DNA of 45,115 nt from Gemmatimonadota bacterium (lineage in GTDB: Bacteria; JBHIER01; G020348925): positions 3,574,202-3,619,316 of the forward strand of contig CP070758.1 in NCBI GenBank assembly GCA_020348925.1. Reading direction: 5' to 3'. Below the pieces are notes generated by a model. That model saw only the letters and a list, made by a program, of their open reading frames with translations. It was not told the origin of the DNA and searched no databases. Below are positions 7,060-14,962 of this stretch, one piece after another; within the stretch, counting starts at the first letter, position 1; the number at the start of each line of letters is the position of its first letter. A program made the translations under genes and the position numbers.

Positions 7060-7794
7060 ATGGAAGAAGTGACTATTTTTGCGGCATTTATTGCGGGTGT
7101 TATATCCTTTGGATCACCTTGTGTCCTGCCGCTCGTTCCGGCCTATATATCCGTCATCTCCGGAATCTCCCTCGATGAGCTCAAAGGGGGCCACGATAAA
7201 AAACTGGTCTGGAGAAAGGTGAGCCTCAATTCAATCGCCTTTATTCTGGGATTTTCGACTGTGTTCGTTCTCCTGGGGGCATCGGCCACGGTTGCGGGCC
7301 AGTTTCTGTTGAGCAAACTGACGGTTATTACCAAGATTGCCGGGGTGCTCATTATTATCTTCGGGCTGCACACCATCGGTCTCTTTCGGCTTAAATTTTT
7401 ATATTACGAAAAGCGGTTTCAAGCCCAACAAAAGTCCGTCGGCCTTTTAGGCTCCTTCGTTATTGGATTGGCGTTTGCCTTTGGTTGGACGCCCTGCATT
7501 GGTCCGATTCTGGCGGCTATTCTTATTGTGGCCGGGACTCAGGAGACGGTGCTGCAGGGCATCTCCCTTCTGGCCATCTATTCGCTCGGCCTCGGGTTGC
7601 CCTTCTTCATTACCGGCCTCAGCATCAATTTCTTCCTGGGCATGTTCAGTAAGATGAAGTGGAAGTTTTTCCGCACCATCGAGATCGTCAGCGGAGTGTT
7701 CCTGATCGTTGTCGGCGTCCTCATCTTTACGAATTATCTCTCTATTATTAGTAGCGTACTCATGCAGTGGTTTCCGTGGCTCAATTTGGGATAG
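7060..7794 (+). CDS. ccdA: CcdA-type thiol-disulfide transporter (DsbD transmembrane family)
   Basis: A 244-residue protein with six or more hydrophobic spans. It carries the two membrane cysteines that define CcdA/DsbD-beta: C21 in G-S-P-C-V-L-P-L and C146 in W-T-P-C-I-G-P. The family moves reducing equivalents from cytoplasmic thioredoxin across the inner membrane to periplasmic acceptors. Here the obvious acceptors are the TlpA-like protein encoded 13 nt downstream and the putative selenoprotein after it. It begins 32 nt after the anti-sigma gene with a weak ribosome site (AAAGGTACTG region). The length is normal for a stand-alone CcdA with no fused thioredoxin domain. Confidence 0.92.
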   Translation: MEEVTIFAAFIAGVISFGSPCVLPLVPAYISVISGISLDELKGGHDKKLVWRKVSLNSIAFILGFSTVFVLLGASATVAGQFLLSKLTVITKIAGVLIIIFGLHTIGLFRLKFLYYEKRFQAQQKSVGLLGSFVIGLAFAFGWTPCIGPILAAILIVAGTQETVLQGISLLAIYSLGLGLPFFITGLSINFFLGMFSKMKWKFFRTIEIVSGVFLIVVGVLIFTNYLSIISSVLMQWFPWLNLG

Positions 7795-7807
7795 GAAGGT
7801 GCACATC

Positions 7808-8341
7808 ATGCCGATTCGAATGAAACAATGGAGTCTGTTCCTCTTTGTCCTGATAGTGACCGTGAATGGGATGCGGTGCTCGGGCAGGCAGAAGGAGGCT
7901 ACGCACGCCGATCTTCAGATTGCACCGGATTTCACCCTGAACGACCTGAACGGTCGAACCGGCAAACTGTCGGACTATCGAGGCAAAGTCATCATATTGG
8001 ACTTCTGGGCAACCTGGTGTGGGCCCTGCCACATGCTCATCCCGCACTTTAACGATCTGTATACGAAGTATAAGGAGGCCGGATTCGAGATCGTCGGAGT
8101 GGCCCTAGATCAGGGAGGAGCCAAGCTGGTGAAACCCTTTGTGGAGAAACATTCGATCGCCTATACGAACTTCATCGGAAACCATGACGTGGCCATGAAG
8201 TACGGGGGCCTGCGAGGTATTCCGACGACCTTTGTTCTTACGAAAGAGGGTCGGATTTTCAAGAAATATGTTGGAGTTCCCCCCAACCCACGGGATACGT
8301 TTGAAAATGATATTCGAACGTTACTCTCTCTGGAGGGTTGA
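7808..8341 (+). CDS. TlpA/ResA-like periplasmic thioredoxin
   Basis: 177 residues from the ATG at 7808, which has AGGAAGG upstream; the longer frame overlapping ccdA is discarded. An N-terminal hydrophobic segment (about 8-20) is followed by C24 in G-M-R-C, not a standard lipobox, so it is either a lipoprotein or an anchored protein. The thioredoxin fold shows D-F-W-A-T-W-C71-G-P-C74 and a cis-Pro in G-I-P-T-T-F. Members reduce disulfides or assist cytochrome c maturation, taking electrons from CcdA. The neighbours make it the likely electron relay from CcdA to the DUF1573 protein; that link is inferred from gene order. Confidence 0.92.
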   Translation: MPIRMKQWSLFLFVLIVTVNGMRCSGRQKEATHADLQIAPDFTLNDLNGRTGKLSDYRGKVIILDFWATWCGPCHMLIPHFNDLYTKYKEAGFEIVGVALDQGGAKLVKPFVEKHSIAYTNFIGNHDVAMKYGGLRGIPTTFVLTKEGRIFKKYVGVPPNPRDTFENDIRTLLSLEG

Positions 8342-8391
8342 GATGCGGCCAGAATAAGGAGGTGATATCGACTCAGAGACTTTCACATGAT

Positions 8392-8484
8392 ATGGATCGA
8401 AAAAGAGTTCAACGTATTATGAGAGTTCCGCAGTACGTAAAAAACCGTTACATTGTTGCTGTCATTGTTTTGAAAGGAGGATAA
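8392..8484 (+). CDS. Possible 30-codon leader ORF
   Basis: An open frame from ATG 8392 to TAA 8482-8484, ending 1 nt before the next gene's ATG. The peptide is basic with a hydrophobic V-A-V-I-V-L end. An 11-nt perfect complement to the 16S 3' end, AAGGAGGTGAT (8356-8366), lies upstream, but it is 25 nt from this ATG and only a GTG overlapping it (8362) is in frame. It may be a coupling leader, or noise. No family was recognised. Confidence 0.25.
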   Translation: MDRKRVQRIMRVPQYVKNRYIVAVIVLKGG

Positions 8485-8485
8485 C

Positions 8486-9883
8486 ATGAAAGGTACGGTC
8501 GGAAGAATAGTGGCGCTGGTGGTTGTTGTGATCATTGGCGTGGCAGCAATATATTTCGTTGCTTCAAACGCGGGCAACAAGGTCGTCCCGCCAGTGGCTG
8601 AAGGGGAAAAGGTGTCCTCAGGTGAAACAGCTGAAGGCACAGTCGTTGCTACCGGGCCTCAGCCGCAAATTCAATTCGAGGAGATGGTGTACGATTGGGG
8701 TACGGTCTACCAGAACCAAAAGGTCCCCCACGTATTTAAATTTAAAAACGTGGGTGAAGTCGATCTGGTCATAGAGAATGTGAGGTCCTCGTGAGGATGC
8801 ACGGCAGCGTTGCTGTCGGAAAAGGTTATTCCCCCCAAGGGTGAAGGTGAAATAAAAGTCACTTATAATTCCGGGAAACGGAAAGGTTCCCAGTCCAAGT
8901 CCGTTTCGGTTGAAACGAACGACCCCAATAACAAGAAGCTGTCGTTGAAGGTAAAAGGCATTGTGAAAGAGGCGGTGGCGTGCAAACCCGATCGGCTCAA
9001 TTTCGGCAAGATCGTCCAGGGAGATACCCAAATGCGGGAGGTCACAGTCACACCGGGTGAGGGCGAAAAGGTGAAAGTGAACAAGGTGGAGTCCTTGTCG
9101 GAATATGTGACGACCAAGCTTTCAAAGAATCCCGAGGGTGAAGGCTATGTCGTTCAAGTGACGCTGAGCCCGAAAGCTCCGCGGGGCCGTCTGGACGGAC
9201 AGGTGAAAGTCTACACGGACAATGAAAACGCGCGGGAAATTACAGTCTATGTGAATGCCACGATCACCGGGGAGATCGTCTTCGTCCCGGATCGGGTAAC
9301 TCTCATTGTCCAGAAGGAACAGGAGAACCAGGGGGCGACGGTCACCGTGCACAAGGAGCGAGAGGGGACCTTCGCAATTACGAAGGTCGAATGTGACGTG
9401 TTGCATGTGTCGACGGAACTTCAGACTTTGGAGGAGGGAAGACGTTACACTGTGCTTCTGAATGCCTCGGACCAAGTCGACATCGGAAGGGACAGCGGCA
9501 CCCTGACCCTTCACACCGATGCGCCGGACGATCCTGAGGTGAAAGTTCCTCTGACACTCATTGTTCGCGGCAACTTGAACATCATCCCAGAGCAACTGTC
9601 CTTCGGCCTGGTCAATCAGGGAGATCAGAGGACGAAAACGATCACCGTGTCGACGAGTAAGGAAAAACTCAAGATCAAAAAAGTGAAATGCGACTTGGGC
9701 TTTTTGACGACGAATGTGGAGGAGAGAGAAGCCGGGAAAAGCTTCCAAATCAAAGTCACCACAGAGGCGAACGCGCCTGATGGGCAGTTCGATGGAACAT
9801 TGACGATAGAGACCGACGATTCGCTTCAGCCGAAGGTGGAAATTCCGGTGAACGGGAGAGTTCGCGCCAAACCCTCGACGTAA
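8486..9883 (+). CDS. Putative selenoprotein: DUF1573 domain plus Ig-like repeats, Sec at TGA 8792-8794
   Basis: 465 residues if TGA 8792-8794 (codon 103) is read as selenocysteine; frame and homology continue unbroken on both sides. An N-terminal membrane anchor (about 8-26) is followed by a DUF1573 domain (about 60-165): Y-D-W-G-T-V, F-K-F-K-N-V-G, I-E-N-V-R-S-S-U103-G-C105-T, then P-K-G-E-G-E-I-K-V and S-V-E-T-N-D-P. The family signature here is S-C-G-C-T, so the TGA falls on the first Cys. At least three more Ig-like units follow to the end. A hairpin sits just after the TGA. The gene has a strong ribosome site (AAAGGAGG). It lies between a TlpA-like gene and a rhodanese, so a redox role is likely. 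The alternative is a nonsense mutation. Confidence 0.8.
8792..8818 (+). promoter_or_regulatory. Candidate bacterial SECIS element
   Basis: In-frame TGA (8792-8794), then 7 nt, then a 7-bp stem CGGCAGC (8802-8808) with GCTGTCG (8812-8818), one G-U pair, and a three-base loop GTT whose first base is G. Bacterial SECIS hairpins lie immediately 3' of the UGA and usually have a G early in a small apical loop; here that G is 15 nt past the A of the TGA, short but near the range of known examples. The stem is inside the coding frame, as required. Confidence 0.65.
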
Positions 9884-9916
9884 GAGACGAACCCAGCACA
9901 TGCAGAGTGTGAACAC

Positions 9917-10417
9917 ATGGAACCGAGAAAAGTGTGGCGGTCCGTTGTAAAGGAGGCGGTGTGGATTATTCTTGTTTCATCCTTGATCGGCTTTACTGTG
10001 AATCTCTCTTTTGTGATCGACGTCTTGCGCGGCGAAAGGGCCGTCAGTCCCGAACAGAAGATTGATTCGATTCTCAACAATAGCGACGTAACGCCGGTCA
10101 CGCTTCCTGAAGCAAAGAGAGCCTTTGACTCGAACAGCGCTCTTTTTGTCGACTCCCGAAGTGCGAAGGATTATGCTGAAGGCCACATCCTGGGCTCGAT
10201 CAATCTGCCCTGGGAGGATTTCGAAGAGCTCAAGGCCGACCTCGAGGCTCTGATCCAGGAGGACAGAACAATCATCACCTATTGCGGAGGTTCGTGCGAT
10301 AGCAGTGCTGAGTTGGCCGAGGCGTTAAGAGCACATGGTTTTACACATGTAAAGGTCCTTTTGGACGGATGGCCGTTGTGGGTCAAAGCACAATACCCGG
10401 TGGATGCATTCGAATAA
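9917..10417 (+). CDS. Membrane-anchored rhodanese-like protein
   Basis: A 166-residue protein. An N-terminal membrane segment (about 14-36) anchors a rhodanese domain (about 60-160) with V-D-S-R-S-A-K-D-Y-A-E-G-H-I-L-G-S-I-N-L-P, the classic rhodanese pattern. The active-site loop is T-Y-C123-G-G-S-C127-D-S-S; Cys123 is the expected catalytic residue, and Cys127 could pair with it. Rhodaneses carry persulfide sulfur. It lies 33 nt after the DUF1573 gene and precedes the MauE-like gene, so it belongs to the same operon. Whether it handles sulfur or selenium here is unknown. The ribosome site is weak. Confidence 0.9.
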   Translation: MEPRKVWRSVVKEAVWIILVSSLIGFTVNLSFVIDVLRGERAVSPEQKIDSILNNSDVTPVTLPEAKRAFDSNSALFVDSRSAKDYAEGHILGSINLPWEDFEELKADLEALIQEDRTIITYCGGSCDSSAELAEALRAHGFTHVKVLLDGWPLWVKAQYPVDAFE

Positions 10418-10477
10418 AAGGGACAGAACAGAGCCCCAACCGAGCATGTTGTCGGTAACAAATGAGAAGAGAAGGGG

Positions 10478-10966
10478 GTGAGTTTTTTCGAGTTTCTGAA
10501 GCAAGTTGTCTCGCACAAAATCCTGGGATTTTTCTTTCGGATGTTATTAGGGGCGACGTTCCTGTACGCCTGCTACGATAAGATCCTTCATCCGGAGGCG
10601 TTCGCCGAGGCCGTGGCCAACTATCGGATGCTTCCCGCAGCCCTGGTGGGACTCTTGGCCGTGACATTGCCCTGGGTGGAACTCTTCTGCGGGTTATTCC
10701 TCATCCTGGGCCTGTTCATCCGCAGTAGCGCCCTCATCGTTTCCCTCATGTTTTTCGTATTCAGCATCGCCCTGTCCGCCGCCGTCCTGCGAGGCATCGA
10801 TATCGATTGTGGCTGCTTCCGTGTCACGGATGGCGGTCACAGCGTGACCGTCGGTTTGATTCTCCGGGATCTCGGCTATCTCGTGTTAAGCCTTCACGTG
10901 CTTTTTTTCGATAAGGGATTTCTGAGTTTCTCGCCGCTCATACGACAATTGCGTCGCAAAGCGTAG
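10478..10966 (+). CDS. MauE/DoxX-type membrane protein with CGC motif
   Basis: 162 residues from a GTG at 10478 (G-rich ribosome site just upstream). About four hydrophobic segments fit the DoxX/MauE fold. A pair of cysteines, C111-G-C113 in I-D-I-D-C-G-C-F, sits after the third span. MauE-type proteins often carry such cysteines and accompany periplasmic disulfide enzymes and thioredoxins. This is the last gene of the redox operon, 60 nt after the rhodanese. No terminator with a T-run was seen after it, only a short C5/G5 inverted repeat near 10985-11010. Confidence 0.8.
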   Translation: MSFFEFLKQVVSHKILGFFFRMLLGATFLYACYDKILHPEAFAEAVANYRMLPAALVGLLAVTLPWVELFCGLFLILGLFIRSSALIVSLMFFVFSIALSAAVLRGIDIDCGCFRVTDGGHSVTVGLILRDLGYLVLSLHVLFFDKGFLSFSPLIRQLRRKA

Positions 10967-11048
10967 CCTGACAGGAGAGGAGTTCCCCCGTTATCGGTTC
11001 CCTTGGGGGTGGATATTTGAACGGAAGCGGTTGTCCCATGAGAAGCTA

Positions 11049-11075
11049 CGTTCCCAAGCGGAGTTCGGGAAGGAG
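11049..11075. repeat. Degenerate palindromic repeat (CGTTCCCAAGC ... TTCGGGAA)
   Basis: An imperfect inverted repeat of the CGTTCCCAAGC-loop-GCTTGGGAACG type, commonly scattered between genes in uncultured bacteria. It lies in the 206-nt gap between the redox operon and the convergent EamA gene; nothing else was seen there. Confidence 0.5.
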
Positions 11076-11172
11076 GGACGGTTCCCTAACCGTTCGACGA
11101 AGTGCCCCTTATCCGAGCCGCCGTAGAACCTCGTCACGCTCACCGAATGACGTCCCTTGAGGGATCTCCCAC

Positions 11173-12054
11173 CTATCGTACCGCTAAGGCGACAGAGCCC
11201 AGTACGAGGGCGCTGCCAGCGATCATGCGAAGGTTCATCGTTTCCCCGAGTATGACCCATCCCAGAAAAACCGCCACGACCGGTGTCACCAGGACGATAA
11301 AAGAAAGCCGCGTAACTTGAATTCGTTTCAGAAGCCAGTAGTACATGACAAAGGCGATGACGGTCCCGATCATTGAGAGGTACACCAGCGCCCCGATCGA
11401 ATTTTTTGTGATAAGAAAATCGCTCGGGTTCTCCCGCATCAATCCGCAGAAGAGGAGTAGGATCGCCCCGAAGAACATTTGGACGGCAGTCAGGACGAAG
11501 GGATTCACCTGCGTCAGGTCCCGTTTGACCATGATGTTGCTTGCGGCCATAACTGCCGCGCTGAAGAGCAGGGCTCCCGCACCCCATAGGCTTGCATTCG
11601 TTCCCAGGGTGAGATTATCGGAAAATATGAGGACGACCCCACACAGTCCCCCGGCTATTCCAGAGATTTTTTTAAAACTGAGCTTCTCCTCGGGAATGGT
11701 AAAGTGAGAGAAGAGGGCGACGTGGAGGGGGAAGGTGGAAAAGAGCACGGCCGTCAGGCCTGAAGGTATATACTGCTCTCCCCAGTAGACGGCTCCGTAC
11801 CCCATGCCGACGAGAAGACCGGTGAGGATCATAAGATACCAGGTTTTTTTTTCGCGGGAAAACGATATCCTTTTCAACAGGATTATGATGGTGAGGACGG
11901 CACTGGCGAGGGCGAAACGAAGGCCTGCTGAGAGAAAGGGAGGTGAATCTTCCAGCCCTATCTTAATAGCCAGCCACGTGGAACCCCATATGAGACACAG
12001 GAGGCAGAAGGCAAGGGCAGAGAGGTATTCTTTTCCAGATTCTGAGGATGTCAC
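11173..12054 (-). CDS. EamA/DMT-family transporter
   Basis: A 293-residue protein with ten predicted membrane helices in two EamA repeats. The first repeat opens with L-C-L-I-W-G-S-T-W-L-A-I-K and contains the G-L-R-F-A-L-A helix; the second has S-N-I-M-V-K-R and ends with V-F-L-G-W-V-I-L-G-E. This is the drug/metabolite exporter superfamily, in the inner membrane; the substrate cannot be told from sequence. It lies alone on the minus strand between a radical SAM gene and the redox operon, with which it converges. Confidence 0.92.
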   Translation of the reverse strand: MTSSESGKEYLSALAFCLLCLIWGSTWLAIKIGLEDSPPFLSAGLRFALASAVLTIIILLKRISFSREKKTWYLMILTGLLVGMGYGAVYWGEQYIPSGLTAVLFSTFPLHVALFSHFTIPEEKLSFKKISGIAGGLCGVVLIFSDNLTLGTNASLWGAGALLFSAAVMAASNIMVKRDLTQVNPFVLTAVQMFFGAILLLFCGLMRENPSDFLITKNSIGALVYLSMIGTVIAFVMYYWLLKRIQVTRLSFIVLVTPVVAVFLGWVILGETMNLRMIAGSALVLGSVALAVR

Positions 12055-12164
12055 GCCGACGATCTTTTTCCTTTTTCATGCATTGTGAGAAGTGTGCATC
12101 CCGGTCTTATCCGTCGAGACACTCCGGGCAGTGCCAAAAGTTCGGTTCATCCGCAAGGGCAGGG

Positions 12165-13040
12165 TTACAGACCTCTCAGAAACTCGGGGCGGAGACATGC
12201 GTCTCCGGCGTGAAGCGCTTCGTCAATGGTCTGCACTAATTTCTCTTTATCCCGAGGCAGTGTCCCTGCTAAGGGGAGATAGTTGGAGGCGTGATTTGTT
12301 CGAAAAATGCAGCCGGAAAGTCCATGCAAATTGTCGATGATCAGTCGCATCTCTCTCAACATGTCCAAGGGTTCAGGGAGCGCGAACGACCCTTGTCTCC
12401 ATTCATCATAGAGCTCTGTTCCGGGGACGATCATCAGGGTGAGTAAGGAGAAGAAGCGAGGATCCATCTGGCTGACGGCCCTGCCTGTCGCTTCCGCATG
12501 CTCCCGCCACATATCAAGACCTCCGAGACCCAATAATCCGATGACGGAAACTTTGAGACCGGCAGCCTGAGCTTGGCGCACGGCCTCAATCATCTCCTGG
12601 GAGGTGGCACCCTTCTTCACGCGGCGCAGGACTTCGTCGCTGCCGCTTTCAAGACCGATATAGATAATGGTCAGTTTCAGCTTGCAGAGTTCCGCAAGTT
12701 CCTGACTGCTCTTGTTCAGAATGTCCCGGGCATTGGCATAGATGCCTACTCTTTGAAGAGCCGGGAAAGCGGAATTGAGAGCTTCAAGGATCGTCTTGAG
12801 GCGGCGCTGACTGAGGACGAGCCCATTGCCGTCGCACAGGAAGACCCGGCGCGTATGGGGGGCTGCCGTCTTGGCCATCTCGATATCCTCCAACACGTCT
12901 TGCTCGGCCCGCACGCCGAAGGATTTCTCCAGATACGTCGGACAGAAGGTGCAGGTGTTCTGCGAGCAGCCGTACGTTACTTGTAACAGATAGCTCCCTG
13001 CTTCGCTCGGAGGGCGGATTATGGTCCCTGTATAACGCAC
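12165..13040 (-). CDS. Radical SAM protein (B12-independent, COG1032-like)
   Basis: A 291-residue protein. It binds a 4Fe-4S cluster through Y-G-C-S-Q-N-T-C-T-F-C, the CX4CX2C spacing used by this subfamily instead of the usual CX3CX2C. Other landmarks are C-D-G-N-G near strand 2, I-Y-I-G-L-E-S-G-S-D-E-V-L-R-R-V (the conserved glutamate strand), and G-L-L-G-L-G-G. The substrate is unknown; HemN-like porphyrin enzymes share the E-S-G-S motif but lack this cluster spacing. A 100-nt gap separates it from the EamA gene, so co-transcription is possible but not certain. Confidence 0.88.
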   Translation of the reverse strand: MRYTGTIIRPPSEAGSYLLQVTYGCSQNTCTFCPTYLEKSFGVRAEQDVLEDIEMAKTAAPHTRRVFLCDGNGLVLSQRRLKTILEALNSAFPALQRVGIYANARDILNKSSQELAELCKLKLTIIYIGLESGSDEVLRRVKKGATSQEMIEAVRQAQAAGLKVSVIGLLGLGGLDMWREHAEATGRAVSQMDPRFFSLLTLMIVPGTELYDEWRQGSFALPEPLDMLREMRLIIDNLHGLSGCIFRTNHASNYLPLAGTLPRDKEKLVQTIDEALHAGDACLRPEFLRGL

Positions 13041-13387
13041 TTTATCTACTTCAATATGACGCTCTATCGTTTTGAAAAAACATATGGAGTGAACACCGTC
13101 TTGCTGGCAGTGTCCATGTGTTCTGTAAACTTTTTGATCTCAGCTTTTTGACTCATAAAGGGAACGAAAGTTTCTCGGAGACTCCATGAAGAGTCCGCTT
13201 TGTCGTGGTTGCTCTCATTCTTTCGATCATCGAAGCCTCCCTTTTCACCCATACGATGACAGAGAGAAACGACGGAGACTTTACCATCGCCACGGAGATC
13301 GTGCTTGGGGCGGCAGGACGAAGCAGTCTCAAGCCGGCCAAGCCGTGCCTCAGTTGCAGGCACAGGGAGTCCCTCAGGGGCGGAGCG
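13041..13387. other. Intergenic region, no gene recognised
   Basis: 347 nt between the radical SAM and M16 genes. Open frames exist on both strands (13064-13363 minus, 13205-13537 plus) but no ribosome site, domain or family was recognised. The plus frame has a hydrophobic V-V-A-L-I-L-S-I-I-E stretch and could be an eroded gene. Confidence 0.4.
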
Positions 13388-14962
13388 TTACTTCTCGAAT
13401 ATCTCCGTGGCCTGGATGATGTTGACCCTGGTTACATTCAACGGATAACCCTCGTAGATCTTATCCTGTTCCGAAATCTCAGGTGGCGTCGATCCGGGAT
13501 CCTGGTAGGTTATGGGCGTGATGGCATTGGTCACTAAAGCATTTTTTACCTTGACCGCATCCTCACAGGTCATGGCTACCTTGAGATTTTCGAATTGGAG
13601 GTATCTCTTGATGGCCGCATTGACGTCATCGACGGTCAATGTGCGCAGTTTTTCGTCAATATTCTCGATGAAATTCTTCACCTGATACTCGAGAGGCAGC
13701 TTCTTTTCAAAATCAGAGCCGATCTCGTTGATGAGTCGCTGCGTGTCGTAGAATTCCGAATCCATCTGATATCCAAGTCGGCGGCTCAATGTCTGGGTCC
13801 ACTGCTTGGAGTAATTGAGGACAAACTGGCGCGACAGCTCAAAATCCTCCTCGGAGAGTCCCTTCTCAACCAGATTTTGGAGCTCCTTGACCGCTGCTTT
13901 CAGTGAAAAAAGGGCGTTCTCCTGGGCCACGGGCCGGATCCAAATGCTGAAAAACTGTTGCCGCCGCGGAATGTTGGGGCGGGCGAAGCGGCCCATGCCC
14001 TGGATGAAGTTTTCTATGTAGGAGTAATCTCCGTAATTGAGGCCCCGGGCTTCTCTGAGAGTATTGTAGAGCACGCCGACCGACATGCGATGCTCACCCA
14101 GATAGGAGTTGGCCACCATGAGGGCGTAGAAATCGTCGTCCGCCCTGGTCACATCGATGGGACAACCGATGGAGATGGCCGATGCCCGACCGGGTTTTTC
14201 CACCAACAAAACCTCAATACCGTCGATGGGCTCAGGATCGGGAAGACCCATCGGTTTGACCTTGCCCTTGGGAAGTGTCTCGAAGTCCTGTCTGACCCTC
14301 TCGATAAACTCCGCTGGATATCCGCCGGCGAGGCCGATTGTTATCCGGTCCTTGGTGTACATTTTCTTGTAGAAACGTTTTACGTCATCGAGAGTGATGG
14401 ACTTGAGCCCCTGGACTGTGCCTTCATTGGGATGGCCGTAAGGATGGTTCTGGTAGAGTAAAATGTTCAAAGCCTCCTTGCCCAGATCCTCGTCGTCGGT
14501 GCCCCGAAGTGTTTTTTCAAGATAGTTGAGTAGCTGGTCCCTGTTGCGCTCAAAGTCGTCGGGATCGAACCTCGGATGAAGCAAAAGGTCAGAGAAAATC
14601 TTGTAAAACTTCTTGAGATGATCCCTGTGGACATTCCCGGTGAACACGGTCACCTCCTTATCGGCCTGAACACCGATCCCCGCGGCCATGGGGTACAGGG
14701 TTGTGATGACCTCCTGGTACGTCAATTCTTCCGTTCCGCCGGATCCGAGTACATTGGCCGTGAGTGTGTTCAACCCCTCTTTGCCCGGTGGATCATAGAT
14801 TGATCCTGAATGGACGAATATGCGGAAGGCGATGAGGGGTGAATCGGGGCTTGGAATTTGACTTGTCTTCACCTCTGTTTCACTGTATGCATTGAAATTC
14901 ATCATGGTACCCATCATAATGAGTGTAAGCGCACATGCAAAAAAACGGCCTGTTGTGTTCAT
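13388..14962 (-). CDS. M16 peptidase-family protein, non-catalytic subunit
   Basis: A 524-residue protein with a signal sequence and two M16 half-domains. The zinc motif HxxEH is absent: where it belongs the chain reads G-K-E-G-L-N-T-L-T-A-N-V-L-G-S-G-G-T. The second half retains the substrate-chamber pattern L-R-E-A-R-G-L-N-Y-G-D-Y-S-Y. This matches the inactive partner of bacterial M16B heterodimers, as in mitochondrial MPP alpha/beta. Its start overlaps the stop of the catalytic gene by 4 nt (14959-14962), so the two are translated together and should form one complex in the periplasm or outer membrane. Confidence 0.88.
   Translation of the reverse strand: MNTTGRFFACALTLIMMGTMMNFNAYSETEVKTSQIPSPDSPLIAFRIFVHSGSIYDPPGKEGLNTLTANVLGSGGTEELTYQEVITTLYPMAAGIGVQADKEVTVFTGNVHRDHLKKFYKIFSDLLLHPRFDPDDFERNRDQLLNYLEKTLRGTDDEDLGKEALNILLYQNHPYGHPNEGTVQGLKSITLDDVKRFYKKMYTKDRITIGLAGGYPAEFIERVRQDFETLPKGKVKPMGLPDPEPIDGIEVLLVEKPGRASAISIGCPIDVTRADDDFYALMVANSYLGEHRMSVGVLYNTLREARGLNYGDYSYIENFIQGMGRFARPNIPRRQQFFSIWIRPVAQENALFSLKAAVKELQNLVEKGLSEEDFELSRQFVLNYSKQWTQTLSRRLGYQMDSEFYDTQRLINEIGSDFEKKLPLEYQVKNFIENIDEKLRTLTVDDVNAAIKRYLQFENLKVAMTCEDAVKVKNALVTNAITPITYQDPGSTPPEISEQDKIYEGYPLNVTRVNIIQATEIFEK

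Noticed and set aside
8810-9883. Separate gene starting at TTG 8810 after the TGA
   Set aside because: It would begin in the middle of the DUF1573 domain and has no properly placed ribosome site. The frame and family match run on unbroken from 8486.
13064-13363. 99-codon minus-strand frame between the radical SAM and M16 genes
   Set aside because: No ribosome site, no hydrophobic or domain pattern, and a plus-strand frame in the same place is equally open. Kept only as a gene-free region.
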